A stretch of DNA of 64,000 nt, taken from contig JAAYAW010000070.1 in the NCBI GenBank assembly GCA_012719135.1, positions 36,357-100,356 of the forward strand. Reading direction: 5' to 3'. How positions within the stretch are numbered: position 1 is the stretch's first letter; the number at the start of each line of letters is the position of its first letter. A model generated the notes under the pieces. That model worked only from the letters and a program-made list of their open reading frames with translations, had not been told where the DNA came from and ran no database searches. A program made the translations under genes and the position numbers. Positions 56,355-64,000 of the stretch are shown piece by piece. Source of the DNA: Chloroflexota bacterium (lineage in GTDB: Bacteria > Chloroflexota > Anaerolineae > UBA1429).

Positions 56355-57839
56355 CTACTGGCCGATGACCTCCTGGCCCTCTTCAAGCCCGGACACGATC
56401 TCTACTCTCTCCGACCCGGTGATGCCGATGGTAATATCGGCCCTTCGTTCGGTCGCACCTTCTCTGACGACCACAAACGCGCGCCCCGAGTAGGTGCGGA
56501 TGGCCGCCGGCGGCAGCCAGAGAGCATCGGCCGCCTGCGCAACGACCACGTCCACCCGGACCAGATCGCCCGGCTTGACCTCGCGATCGCCCGGATCGAA
56601 GGAGATGCGCGTGTTCTTGTCCACATCCACCAGATCGCTGCTTCCACCGCCCCCGTAAGGGTAAGGAAGCTGGTAGATCTCACCGGTGAGCACCTCTCCA
56701 GGGTATTGGGAGAGCACCAGTTGCGCCAGCATCCCTTCGGATACCTTATCCAGCTGCTCGTTGGTCGGCTGAGCCGTCACCTCCAGCTGCGCATCATTGG
56801 CAATCACCATCACGGACTTGAAGGCCTCGGCGTTTGTGCCCTCATTGGCCGACATGGTGGTGATCCGCCCGGCAAACGGCGCAACGATCTGACGATCGGC
56901 GATCTGGTCCTCCAGGCGCTCCACAGCCAGCGTGGCTCGGTTCACCGCACGCGTCACCTGCGGATCAACGTCCGTCGCAGCGCGAGCCAGTTCCTCCTCG
57001 GCCAGTTCGATCTGCCGCGAAAGGACGGCGATATCGATATCGGCATTGCGGCGGCTCTGCAGAGCCCTCTGATACGCCGACTGCAACGAGAGGATCTCCA
57101 GCTCAGAGGGACCCTTCTCCACAGCCTGCAGTGCCAGTTGCTGCTGGAAAACCGTCGCCTCGGCTCGCTGTACGTTGGCCTTGGCGGAATCACACTGGAT
57201 GCCCGGGTTCCCGCAAGCAGAATCGCGTGCCAACTGGGCAGCCCAGAGTGAGCTCTGTGCTTGTTCCAGGCTGCTGCGGGCCAACGCGATCTGGTCCGCG
57301 CTGGGTCCCGCCAACGCCTCATCCAGACGGCCCTTGGCCAACCGAACCTCCAGATCCAGAGAGGCAAGTGCCCCCCGAAGCTTGTCCAGCTGCAGACGCT
57401 GGATATCCAGCTGCGCTTCCGCGCTCGATTGCCTGGCATCAAGCGACTCTAGCGCCGTGCTCAAGTTGCTCTGGGCCGTCTCCAACTCGATCTGCGCCTG
57501 GGCGAGCTCTCGCTGCAGATCCGTGATATCGAGTTCAGCCAGCAGTTGGCCTTGCTCCACCTGATCACCGCGGCTCACATGGACGCTCACCACCCGTCCA
57601 CCTGCCTCAAAGTAGAGCTGCTCCTCCACCGTGGGCGAAATACGACCGTTAAAGGTGATCCTATCCTCCACGTCGCCTCGCTGGACGGTATAGGTTGGCT
57701 GTTTGGCTACCTCGGGAGGCGGGAGCGGCGTGGGCGTGGGTTCTTCATCGCCGGTTGAGGACATGTTGGTGCATCCGCCGGCGACGATTATCGCAATCGC
57801 CAGCATGATGGCCACGAGAGCACGCGTTCGTTGCAGCAT
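56355..57839 (-). CDS. MacA/HlyD-like efflux adaptor lipoprotein
   Basis: 494 residues. The N terminus MLQRTRALVAIMLAI..VAGGC is a lipoprotein signal with Cys at about 24, followed by a short Pro/Thr stretch. Then comes the biotinyl-lipoyl half (YTVQRGDVEDRITFNGRI, EAGGRVVSVHVSRGDQVEQGQLLAELD), a long helical hairpin (about 105-300), the second lipoyl half (IVAPFAGRITTMSANEGT) and beta-barrel and membrane-proximal domains. Adaptors of this type work with MacB-like ABC exporters. The ATG at 57839, after AGGAGAG, is chosen over 57914. It is the first gene of the operon with the two ATPases. Confidence 0.88.
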   Translation of the reverse strand: MLQRTRALVAIMLAIAIIVAGGCTNMSSTGDEEPTPTPLPPPEVAKQPTYTVQRGDVEDRITFNGRISPTVEEQLYFEAGGRVVSVHVSRGDQVEQGQLLAELDITDLQRELAQAQIELETAQSNLSTALESLDARQSSAEAQLDIQRLQLDKLRGALASLDLEVRLAKGRLDEALAGPSADQIALARSSLEQAQSSLWAAQLARDSACGNPGIQCDSAKANVQRAEATVFQQQLALQAVEKGPSELEILSLQSAYQRALQSRRNADIDIAVLSRQIELAEEELARAATDVDPQVTRAVNRATLAVERLEDQIADRQIVAPFAGRITTMSANEGTNAEAFKSVMVIANDAQLEVTAQPTNEQLDKVSEGMLAQLVLSQYPGEVLTGEIYQLPYPYGGGGSSDLVDVDKNTRISFDPGDREVKPGDLVRVDVVVAQAADALWLPPAAIRTYSGRAFVVVREGATERRADITIGITGSERVEIVSGLEEGQEVIGQ

Positions 57840-58029
57840 CACATCTCTCCTGCTCTGGGTTATCGCCGCCGGAATGCCCCAGGAGCGCTTCCCCTGGCTG
57901 GATCCTGCGCTCAACGCCTTCGAAAGGCCTACCGGAAGCGACCGACATGGTGGTATGCTAGCCCAATTGGATCATGCCCGCAAGAAGAAGGAGATGGGGC
58001 GACAGAATGGGGCCTGCGTCCATAGCAAA

Positions 58030-58060
58030 CGCACCCGCCAGGCCTGGCCGGACGGGTGCG
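58030..58060 (-). terminator. terminator after rplI
   Basis: CGCACCCG and CGGGTGCG pair around a 15-base middle that can itself fold (GGCCAGGCCTGGC), 18 bases past the rplI stop; on the minus strand TTTGCT follows. Confidence 0.55.
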
Positions 58061-58077
58061 CAGAAACCGTCGCCGAG

Positions 58078-58527
58078 CTATGCCTCGCGAACGATGTTGA
58101 CCTTGACAGTGATCTGCACATCGGAATGCAGCTTGACCGATACGTCGTAGCTGCCCAACTCGCGAAGCGGATCCTCAAGGGCGACCTTGCGTTTGTCCAC
58201 CTCGTCGCCAATCGCCTCGGCCAGCTTTTCGGCGATATCCGCGGCCGTGATCGATCCGTACAGCTTGTCATTCTCCCCGACCCGTGCCGAAAACGTCAGC
58301 TCGACATGCTCCAGCTTTTCGGCATGCCGGCGAGCCGCTTCGTGCAGTTCTGCTTCTCGGCGGGCATCTGCCTCGGCCTTGCCGGCCAGTTGCTTGCGAG
58401 CGGCGTCCGTAGCCGCAATGGCCAGTCCCCTGGCGATCAGATAGTTGCGCGCATAGCCATCGGCGACGTTCACCGTTTCACCGACCGCGCCCAGCTTTTT
58501 GACGTCCTTGAGCAATATCACCTGCAT
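58078..58527 (-). CDS. rplI: 50S ribosomal protein L9
   Basis: 149 residues, the normal L9 length. The N-terminal RNA-binding domain [36 protein letters not shown] is the family signature, followed by the long connecting helix and the C-terminal domain. It binds 23S rRNA at the base of the L1 stalk. The ATG at 58527, after GGAGGG, is used rather than 58551. It has its own promoter, away from the usual rpsF-ssb-rpsR genes, which are not visible here. Confidence 0.96.
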   Translation of the reverse strand: MQVILLKDVKKLGAVGETVNVADGYARNYLIARGLAIAATDAARKQLAGKAEADARREAELHEAARRHAEKLEHVELTFSARVGENDKLYGSITAADIAEKLAEAIGDEVDKRKVALEDPLRELGSYDVSVKLHSDVQITVKVNIVREA

Positions 58528-58563
58528 GCTGGTCCCTCCGCAATATGCCATCAGCCCGACATC

Positions 58564-58592
58564 ATGATACCGTAAGGGGCCCTCCTCGCCAA
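58564..58592 (-). promoter_or_regulatory. promoter of rplI
   Basis: Minus strand TTGGCG, 17 bases, TATCAT. The start near 58557 gives a leader of about 30 bases with a GGAGGG ribosome site. Confidence 0.5.
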
Positions 58593-58622
58593 CTTGGCAC
58601 AGCCGGACGGAGGGAACGCAAA

Positions 58623-58654
58623 GCCGGGCCGGAGGGGAGGCCCTCCGGCCCGGC
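58623..58654 (-). terminator. terminator after the SPFH gene
   Basis: A perfect 14-base-pair stem (GCCGGGCCGGAGGG and its complement) with a GAGG loop, 15 bases past the stop. On the minus strand it is followed by TTTGCGTT. Confidence 0.75.
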
Positions 58655-58668
58655 CGTCAGCACATGTC

Positions 58669-59670
58669 TTACAGGCGGCTCAGAATGTCCTGCCGCTTGG
58701 CGTCATACTCTTCCTGCGAGATGAGCCCGTTATCCAGCAGGTTCTTGAGTGTCGTCAACGCGGCGACCGGGTCCGCGGCCGCTGCCTGATCGTTGGCCGC
58801 GCCAGCCGCCGGCTGGCTCCCGGAAGCGAAGGAACTCGCCATCGCCTGTGCCGCCGCCATGCCCGCGCCAAGCCCGAGGCCCATCTGCGCGGTGCCGGCT
58901 GCGGCGCCTCCCTCCACGGTAGCAGCATCGCCCACCGCCCTGGCCGTCTTGAACTTCATGTACCGGTCCATGTCCCCGATGGCGCCCATGGAAGCCGCCT
59001 CATCGATCGCGGCGCTGGTCTCGTCCGTGGGGCTGACCGAGAGGATGTAGAGCTGCTTCAGAGACATGCCGATGGCGGCAAAGTCGTCGCGCAGCTTGAC
59101 GCGCGCCGCGGCGGACATCTCCTCAAACATGGAAGGCAAGTCCAGCACTGAGCGCATGGTCTGCCCAAGCAGATCCGTCAACCGGTTGATGATCATACTG
59201 CGAAGGTAGTTGGACACGTCTTCAGTGGTGTAGTACCCTCGCGCTCCCACCATCTGGCCCACAAAGAGCTGGGCGTCGGCCACGGCCATGTTGTACGTGC
59301 CATGGGCGCGCAGGCGAACCATGCGCAGAACCTCATCGCGCAGCGTGATCGGCTCCGGCGTCCCCCAGCGCATGTCGATGAAATCGCGCGTGTTGACGAA
59401 ATAGACCTCTGCGGTAAAGGGCGTATCGCCGCTAAAAACCGCCGACACCAGATTGACCAAGAGAGGGATGTTCGCCGTGCTGATGGTGTGGCGACCGGGG
59501 CCGAAGGCATCCAGGGCCTTGCCATCCCGGAAAAAGACCGCCACCTGCCCCTCTCGTACGATCACCTGCGTACCAATGCGAAAGTCGCCGGCTCCGGTCT
59601 GCGGTACGCGACGCACCAGGTCACGAGCACCCATATCCGGGGCCTGAACGACATCCAGTATCCTCGCCAT
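58669..59670 (-). CDS. SPFH-domain protein with C-terminal SHOCT motif
   Basis: 333 residues. The first two thirds form an SPFH/band-7-like domain (IGTQVIVREGQVAVFFRDGKAL, FGPGRHTISTANIPLL, VYFVNTRDF). An Ala/Gly-rich stretch (about 235-290) follows and the end carries a SHOCT motif, LLDNGLISQEEYDAKRQDIL. No transmembrane helix is apparent. The group is often called virion core protein-like or YdjI-like; biological role unclear. AAGGAG fits the ATG at 59670 (8 bases) better than 59676 (2 bases). It lies 40 bases after a conserved small gene and is probably co-expressed with it. Confidence 0.85.
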   Translation of the reverse strand: MARILDVVQAPDMGARDLVRRVPQTGAGDFRIGTQVIVREGQVAVFFRDGKALDAFGPGRHTISTANIPLLVNLVSAVFSGDTPFTAEVYFVNTRDFIDMRWGTPEPITLRDEVLRMVRLRAHGTYNMAVADAQLFVGQMVGARGYYTTEDVSNYLRSMIINRLTDLLGQTMRSVLDLPSMFEEMSAAARVKLRDDFAAIGMSLKQLYILSVSPTDETSAAIDEAASMGAIGDMDRYMKFKTARAVGDAATVEGGAAAGTAQMGLGLGAGMAAAQAMASSFASGSQPAAGAANDQAAAADPVAALTTLKNLLDNGLISQEEYDAKRQDILSRL

Positions 59671-59710
59671 CGTCATGTCTCCTTTGTGTCGCAGTGCGCG
59701 CAGGGCGCCG

Positions 59711-60229
59711 TCAGCTCAGAATCACCTGTTGTCTCTCGCTAAAGAGGCGATGTAGCCGCTCCAGATCGGTGGCAAGGGCGTTGCCCGCTTCTTGAATGGG
59801 CTCACCGGCGGCCGACGATGCCGCAATGCGATCCAGTATCTCACCCAGCGAGGTGACGCCGTCCATCATCGAATGATCGAAATCGTACAGCTTGTCCAGC
59901 GCTTGATCATCCACCTTGATGGCATCAAAGAGACCGCTGTATCCGTAGCTGGCGGTACGGATGCGGTCCACCAGCAGCTGCAGCCTGCTGACGGCACGCT
60001 CCAGCAACATCATTCCCGTGAGGTCACCAGCCGTCACAAGATCCTGTTGTACCCGGTTCAGACGGTCCAGGACCTGGTCATACTGCTCTGCCACGAGCAT
60101 GCGGAGGAGTTTGTCGGCATCACGCCGCTGCTCCTTCTGTCGGTAGCCGCCATACCCTGGAATCTTGTTCGCCAGAGATTCGAGCTTGTTCTGTGAGGAC
60201 TGGATTTTCTCGGTCAGATCCCCCAACAT
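59711..60229 (-). CDS. helical protein of unknown function next to SPFH gene
   Basis: 172 residues, nearly all helical by composition, with heptad-like charge patterns (KIQSSQNKLESLANKIPGYGGYRQKEQRRDADKLL near the start). No transmembrane segment and no known catalytic motif. AAGGAG lies 7 bases before the ATG. The close link to the SPFH-SHOCT gene suggests a common complex. I do not recognise a named family. Confidence 0.7.
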   Translation of the reverse strand: MLGDLTEKIQSSQNKLESLANKIPGYGGYRQKEQRRDADKLLRMLVAEQYDQVLDRLNRVQQDLVTAGDLTGMMLLERAVSRLQLLVDRIRTASYGYSGLFDAIKVDDQALDKLYDFDHSMMDGVTSLGEILDRIAASSAAGEPIQEAGNALATDLERLHRLFSERQQVILS

Positions 60230-60352
60230 AACCTATCTCCTTGCTTTGAGCAGTGGGTCCGTACGCATCGCCCTCTGCACCCATTACGGCAAAGTCGGCG
60301 CTTTGTTGCGCCTGTCACATTGTAGGCGATGGAAATGGCTTTGTAAACGACC

Positions 60353-61030
60353 TCAGCCCTCTGCTTGGCGCGCCGAAAAGGGACAGAGCCCCTCAAGCGG
60401 GCACTCGGAACACCGCGGGTTCGTCGCCTTACACAAGGTACGCCCATGCTGGATCATCAACAGGTGAAAGGGGTAGTAGAGGCCCTGAGGCACAAGGGCT
60501 TCCAGCTGCGTATGCGCCTGCTCGGCGCTGGCACTTGAGCCGATTAGCCCGACCCGCTGCGACACACGGTGAACGTGCGTGTCCACGGGGAGCGCCGGCA
60601 TCCCAAGCGAAAAGAGCAGAACGCAAGCGGCGGTCTTCGGCCCGACACCCGGCAGGCTGAGCAGGTAACGCCGGGCCTCCTCAACGGGCATATCCCGCAG
60701 CGCGTCCAGCGTGGCGGACCCCCGCTCTGCCTCGAGCTGTGCGATGATGCTCTGTATGCGAGGAGCCTTCACTCGCCCCAAGCCACCCACCCGAATGGCC
60801 TCCGCCACATCTTCGGTCGGAGCCGAGCGGACGGCCTCCCAGGTCGGGTAGGCCGCTCGCAGGGATTCATAGGCACGCTCAGAGTTCGTGTCCGAGGTGT
60901 TCTGGGAGAGAATCGTCTGGATCAGTTCATCAAGCGGGGGCTTGACGGGCTTGAGCGCCGGCGGACCGTATCGGCGGAGTAAAAGCTCATGGACGGATAG
61001 AGCCAGTTCAGTCAGTTGGGATAACTCCAC
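60353..61030 (-). CDS. nth: endonuclease III (DNA glycosylase/AP lyase)
   Basis: 225 residues with the helix-hairpin-helix and catalytic region LPGVGPKTAACVLLFSLG (Lys) and PVDTHVHRVSQR (Asp). The C-terminal [4Fe-4S] site CKATNPRCSECPLEGLC has four cysteines. The enzyme removes oxidised pyrimidines and cuts abasic sites. The start is a GTG after GGAGG. It is downstream of the DUF1858 gene on the same strand, separated by a terminator. Confidence 0.93.
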   Translation of the reverse strand: MELSQLTELALSVHELLLRRYGPPALKPVKPPLDELIQTILSQNTSDTNSERAYESLRAAYPTWEAVRSAPTEDVAEAIRVGGLGRVKAPRIQSIIAQLEAERGSATLDALRDMPVEEARRYLLSLPGVGPKTAACVLLFSLGMPALPVDTHVHRVSQRVGLIGSSASAEQAHTQLEALVPQGLYYPFHLLMIQHGRTLCKATNPRCSECPLEGLCPFSARQAEG

Positions 61031-61067
61031 CCTATACCTCCCCGTCCCACGTGGAGTGAATAAGAGA

Positions 61068-61098
61068 GGCGGGAGGCAGATTCAACTGCCATCCCGCC
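61068..61098 (-). terminator. terminator after the DUF1858 gene
   Basis: GGCGGGA-GGCAG and CTGCC-A-TCCCGCC pair around 6 bases with one bulge, 66 bases past the stop; CTCTCTTATT follows on the minus strand. Confidence 0.6.
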
Positions 61099-61163
61099 CC
61101 CAACATCGCGCAACTGTCGGCAAACCCACGCAGAAGCATCTCGGGCGACAGAGCCGCTTACTC

Positions 61164-61376
61164 CTAGGCCTCAGCCGTGGCCTCTTCCAGGAGGGCGTTC
61201 AAATCCGCCACCAGCGCATCCGAATCGATACCATGGGCCTTGGCTCCCTGATCGAGGGACTCGAACCGCGCGGCCGCGCACCCCACGCACATGAGCCCGT
61301 GCTTGAAAAAGACACGCACCGTCTCTGGATGCTCGCCAACGATCTGCTGTATCTTCATGTCTTTGGTAATAGCCAT
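61164..61376 (-). CDS. DUF1858 / hybrid-cluster-associated redox disulfide protein
   Basis: A 70-residue protein with the pattern IQQIVGEHPETVRVFFKHGLMCVGCAAARFESL. The CVGC pair is the redox-active site of the prismane-associated disulfide family. Function is not well defined; members accompany iron-sulfur enzymes. Two adjacent ATGs exist; AAGGAG is 5 bases before the second (61376), so MAITKDM is preferred over 61379. Confidence 0.85.
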   Translation of the reverse strand: MAITKDMKIQQIVGEHPETVRVFFKHGLMCVGCAAARFESLDQGAKAHGIDSDALVADLNALLEEATAEA

Positions 61377-61547
61377 CATATCTCCTTGACTCGTGCGATG
61401 GTCACTAACTCGCTTCCAACTCTCTAGGAATAGTGTACCACCGTTGTCAAGAATGTCAACTGCATAACGCTGGGAGCACGCCAGCCCGGTCGACCCGAGT
61501 CCGGCTCAGGTGTATCATGCTCACACCAGCACGCAGGAGCCTCGAAG

Positions 61548-63935
61548 ATGCCCTTGGATTGGCTGCGCCATGTGCTTTCCGCCAGCTACCTATACGCTCT
61601 GCGCCCGGCAGCCGATCAGGGCACCGGGGGCGGCTGGTTCCTCGGCGCCGCGCTGCTTCTGTTGGCAAGTGCCGCCCTGTTGTGGCAGGTCCATGCAGGT
61701 TGTTCGAGAGCCTCTTCTCGCAGCGCATCGCTTGTGCTCGGCGCAACACTGGCGGGAGGCGTGGGGCTGGTGGCGCAGCGCTATGCCGGCGGCCCCTTGA
61801 GTGCCCGCATCTGGACCTTCTCCTGCATCGCCATTGCTCTGGCCGTGCCCGCGCTGGCCTGGCTTCAGGGGCTCGACTGGCCCACGTCACTGCGGCGCTA
61901 CGTTCAGGCCCTGGCGTGTACACTGAGCCCTGAGGATCCCCCGCCCCCGTGGACCCGTTCGATAGCCAGCCTGGGCGCCCACGCCCTTACCCTGACCGGC
62001 CTGACACGGCTCGCCGCCGGGCAGGGCGGTCGACCCTCCGGACTGCCGGCCTATCCGCTGCCACTCATCGCGGCCCTGTGCGCCGCGGTGTGCCTCATGG
62101 CGATCGCCGCGGCGGCGAGGCGCTCCGGACGCTCGCCAAACCTCCGCACCGAGATCCTTGCCCCGCTGGCCGTGCCCTACATGGCCATCCTGTTGCAATG
62201 GGCCGTGGGAGATCTTCTGGGCGTCGACACGGCGCCCTACCAGGCCTACTCCTACCCCGACCTCTGGTCTCCCTGGTTCCACGACGGCATCCCCTGGGCC
62301 ATCGGCATCACGTGGATGATCCTGAGCGCAGCCGCACTGCTCTGCGAAACATGGCGCCCTGCACGTCGCTGGGTCCTGGCCGGCGCCGTTGGGGGCATGG
62401 TCACCTGGGCGTTCGCCCTGTATGCACGGCATCTCAGCCACGGGGCCACCGGCAGCGATCCCTTTGCCTACCTGCAGATGGCCGCAGACCTCGCCACTAC
62501 CGGTGACCTCCGGCACGGGTTTCCGCTCGCAGCGTTGGTCGAGCCGCAAGGACTAGCCCTGTGGCCCCTCGTGCCGGAGGGCTACAACCCGCCGTTGGGA
62601 GGGCTGGCCGCCACAGTATGGCCTCCGGGTTGGCCGGCGATGCTCGCCCCGCTCTATGCCCTGGGAGGCGAAGGCCTCGCGCGCTGGGGGGCTCCCGCTG
62701 CATTACTGGCCTGTGCCGGCGCGACGGCGTGGCTCACGCGGTCGACCCTGGCGCCGCGCCCCATAGAAGGGCCCGGGCACAGCACGCCGTGGGCCCTCGG
62801 AGCCGCTACGCTTGTCCTCACCTCTTACGAGGCGGTCAGCCGGGCCCTCGTACCCATGGCCGATGCAGCTGCCGCCCTATTCACTCTGGTGATGCTGCTG
62901 TCCCTCGTTCAAGCCAACCGCAGGGACGATCTACGCCTCTCGGCCTGTGCAGGCCTGGCGCTTGCCCTGGCCTATGACGTTCGCCACCCGCAGTTGGTGC
63001 TCGGCCTGGCGGCCGTGCCCGCGCTGGCGCTGGGGCCCTGGCCTTGGCGCCGCCGGATCATTCACGCAGCGGCGTTCGGCGTCGCAGCGCTCGCTGGCGC
63101 CATTCCGGACCTGTGGTACCATGCGGTCGCCTTTGGCTCGCCGTGGATCAGCGAGTCGAGCGAGTGGTTTCTGCTCTCCCCAGCCAACATCCAGACCACG
63201 CTGGCCGCTCTCTGGCGCGGCGACCTGTTTCGCCGCAACGAGTTCGGTTACCTCTGGCCGCTGATCGCCCTCGGGCTCGTGGCCTCCCTTCGCACCAGGC
63301 ATGAGCGCAGGGCCACCGTCATCCTGCTGACGGGCGGCGCCGCCATGCTCCTGTTCCATCTCTGCTACGCTGCACTGCGCCTGCGTGACCTGATCCCGCT
63401 CTTCCCCCTGCTGGCGATGTGGGCCATCTGCGGCGCGCTCGCTCTCGTCAGGAACACGCCTCACACACCCGGGAACGCCCTTCATCGGGTGGTGGCGATC
63501 GGGCTCATCCTCACGCTCCTGATGGCCCGCACCGCAGAGACTCTGGCGTTGCCCCTTCGCGCCCGCCTCGAGACCTACGGATACCTGGATGCGCTCGAGC
63601 GCGAGAGCTATATCCGGCTCGGCGAGCGATTGCCACCGGAAGCCGTGGTCGCCGCGGGCCCGAGCGCCGGTGCCGTGCAGCGCTACGCCGGGCGTGACAT
63701 CATCCGGCCCGCCGTGTGGAGCCCGGACGACTTTGACCGGTTGTACGACGCGCTACAGGAGCATCAACGACCGCTCTATCTGCTGGAAGATGGAGAGGAG
63801 ATGTCCCTCTGGCTTGAGAGCCTAGAGAGAGAGTATGCCATCAAAACGGCGGAATCATGGCCGCTACCTCGATACGGCAAGGGCGGACAACCGCTGGATG
63901 GGCCAGCGAGCCTCTATACCATCGTCATCCCCTAG
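61548..63935 (+). CDS. large polytopic membrane protein, GT-C glycosyltransferase-like
   Basis: 795 residues with many hydrophobic helices, most in the first 640 residues. After several helices a periplasmic-type loop reads GSDPFAYLQMAADLATTGDLRHGFPLA, which resembles the first loop of GT-C (PMT/ArnT-like) transferases with an acidic motif (SDPFAY). The C-terminal 130 residues are soluble. Such proteins attach lipid-linked sugars to proteins or lipids; here that is inferred from architecture only. AGGAG lies 8 bases before the ATG. No neighbours suggest the acceptor. Confidence 0.65.
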   Translation: MPLDWLRHVLSASYLYALRPAADQGTGGGWFLGAALLLLASAALLWQVHAGCSRASSRSASLVLGATLAGGVGLVAQRYAGGPLSARIWTFSCIAIALAVPALAWLQGLDWPTSLRRYVQALACTLSPEDPPPPWTRSIASLGAHALTLTGLTRLAAGQGGRPSGLPAYPLPLIAALCAAVCLMAIAAAARRSGRSPNLRTEILAPLAVPYMAILLQWAVGDLLGVDTAPYQAYSYPDLWSPWFHDGIPWAIGITWMILSAAALLCETWRPARRWVLAGAVGGMVTWAFALYARHLSHGATGSDPFAYLQMAADLATTGDLRHGFPLAALVEPQGLALWPLVPEGYNPPLGGLAATVWPPGWPAMLAPLYALGGEGLARWGAPAALLACAGATAWLTRSTLAPRPIEGPGHSTPWALGAATLVLTSYEAVSRALVPMADAAAALFTLVMLLSLVQANRRDDLRLSACAGLALALAYDVRHPQLVLGLAAVPALALGPWPWRRRIIHAAAFGVAALAGAIPDLWYHAVAFGSPWISESSEWFLLSPANIQTTLAALWRGDLFRRNEFGYLWPLIALGLVASLRTRHERRATVILLTGGAAMLLFHLCYAALRLRDLIPLFPLLAMWAICGALALVRNTPHTPGNALHRVVAIGLILTLLMARTAETLALPLRARLETYGYLDALERESYIRLGERLPPEAVVAAGPSAGAVQRYAGRDIIRPAVWSPDDFDRLYDALQEHQRPLYLLEDGEEMSLWLESLEREYAIKTAESWPLPRYGKGGQPLDGPASLYTIVIP

Positions 63936-64000
63936 GGCGCCAGCAGCCTGACCTCCGATGAGTCCCCCTCTCGAGGGAGGATGCTCCCACAGAAGAGCGA
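63936..64000. other. end of window, no gene seen
   Basis: The last 65 bases show no start, stop or hairpin that I can assign. Confidence 0.4.

Overview
The window looks like a chromosomal stretch of a high-GC member of the Chloroflexota, probably Anaerolineae-like. This is inferred from the VEVEK-type stalk of the sugar-binding lipoprotein, Thr/Pro-rich tails on several exported proteins, canonical -35/-10 promoters and T-box control of amino-acid genes. No taxonomic marker was searched. No phage, transposase, CRISPR array or integrated element is visible.

Left part (1-12.4 kb): the end of a glycerate 2-kinase gene, an FMN-reductase-like flavoprotein and an aldo/keto reductase. Next is a sugar ABC uptake locus: a lipoprotein receptor plus a single polypeptide that fuses both permease subunits, with no local ATPase. 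Facing it is a minus-strand catabolic set (UroD-like protein, GH2 glycosidase, RraA-like protein). A 1.1 kb gene-less stretch follows. It carries a near-consensus minus-strand promoter, many potential stems and an intrinsic terminator, and is best read as an unrecognised non-coding RNA of about 0.86 kb.

Middle (12.4-36.6 kb): an MFS transporter, a YhiN-type flavoprotein, a Crp/Fnr-ferredoxin-cupin operon, xseA (apparently leaderless) with xseB, a membrane pseudokinase downstream of leuS, a corrinoid-methyltransferase-like UroD protein, three tRNA genes (two Ala, one Gly), rpoC with its own promoter and no rpoB, a class A penicillin-binding protein, and a coupled operon of polysaccharide deacetylase, RqcH/NFACT protein and a small zincin.

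Right part (36.6-64 kb): a tryptophan T-box leader and a compact trpE-GD-C-F-B-A operon with overlapping genes. Then come a ferredoxin, a catabolic run (xylulokinase, gamma-glutamyltransferase homologue, Gfo/Idh/MocA oxidoreductase, papain-like protein, Ldh-type dehydrogenase), ileS with an isoleucine T-box, and an efflux operon of a MacA-like adaptor with two ABC ATPases, one carrying an AbrB domain, without a permease. The end holds rplI, an SPFH-SHOCT pair, nth, a DUF1858 redox protein and a large polytopic membrane protein.

Coordinates and start sites were read by eye. Ribosome-binding sites were used to move several starts inward from the ORF track.
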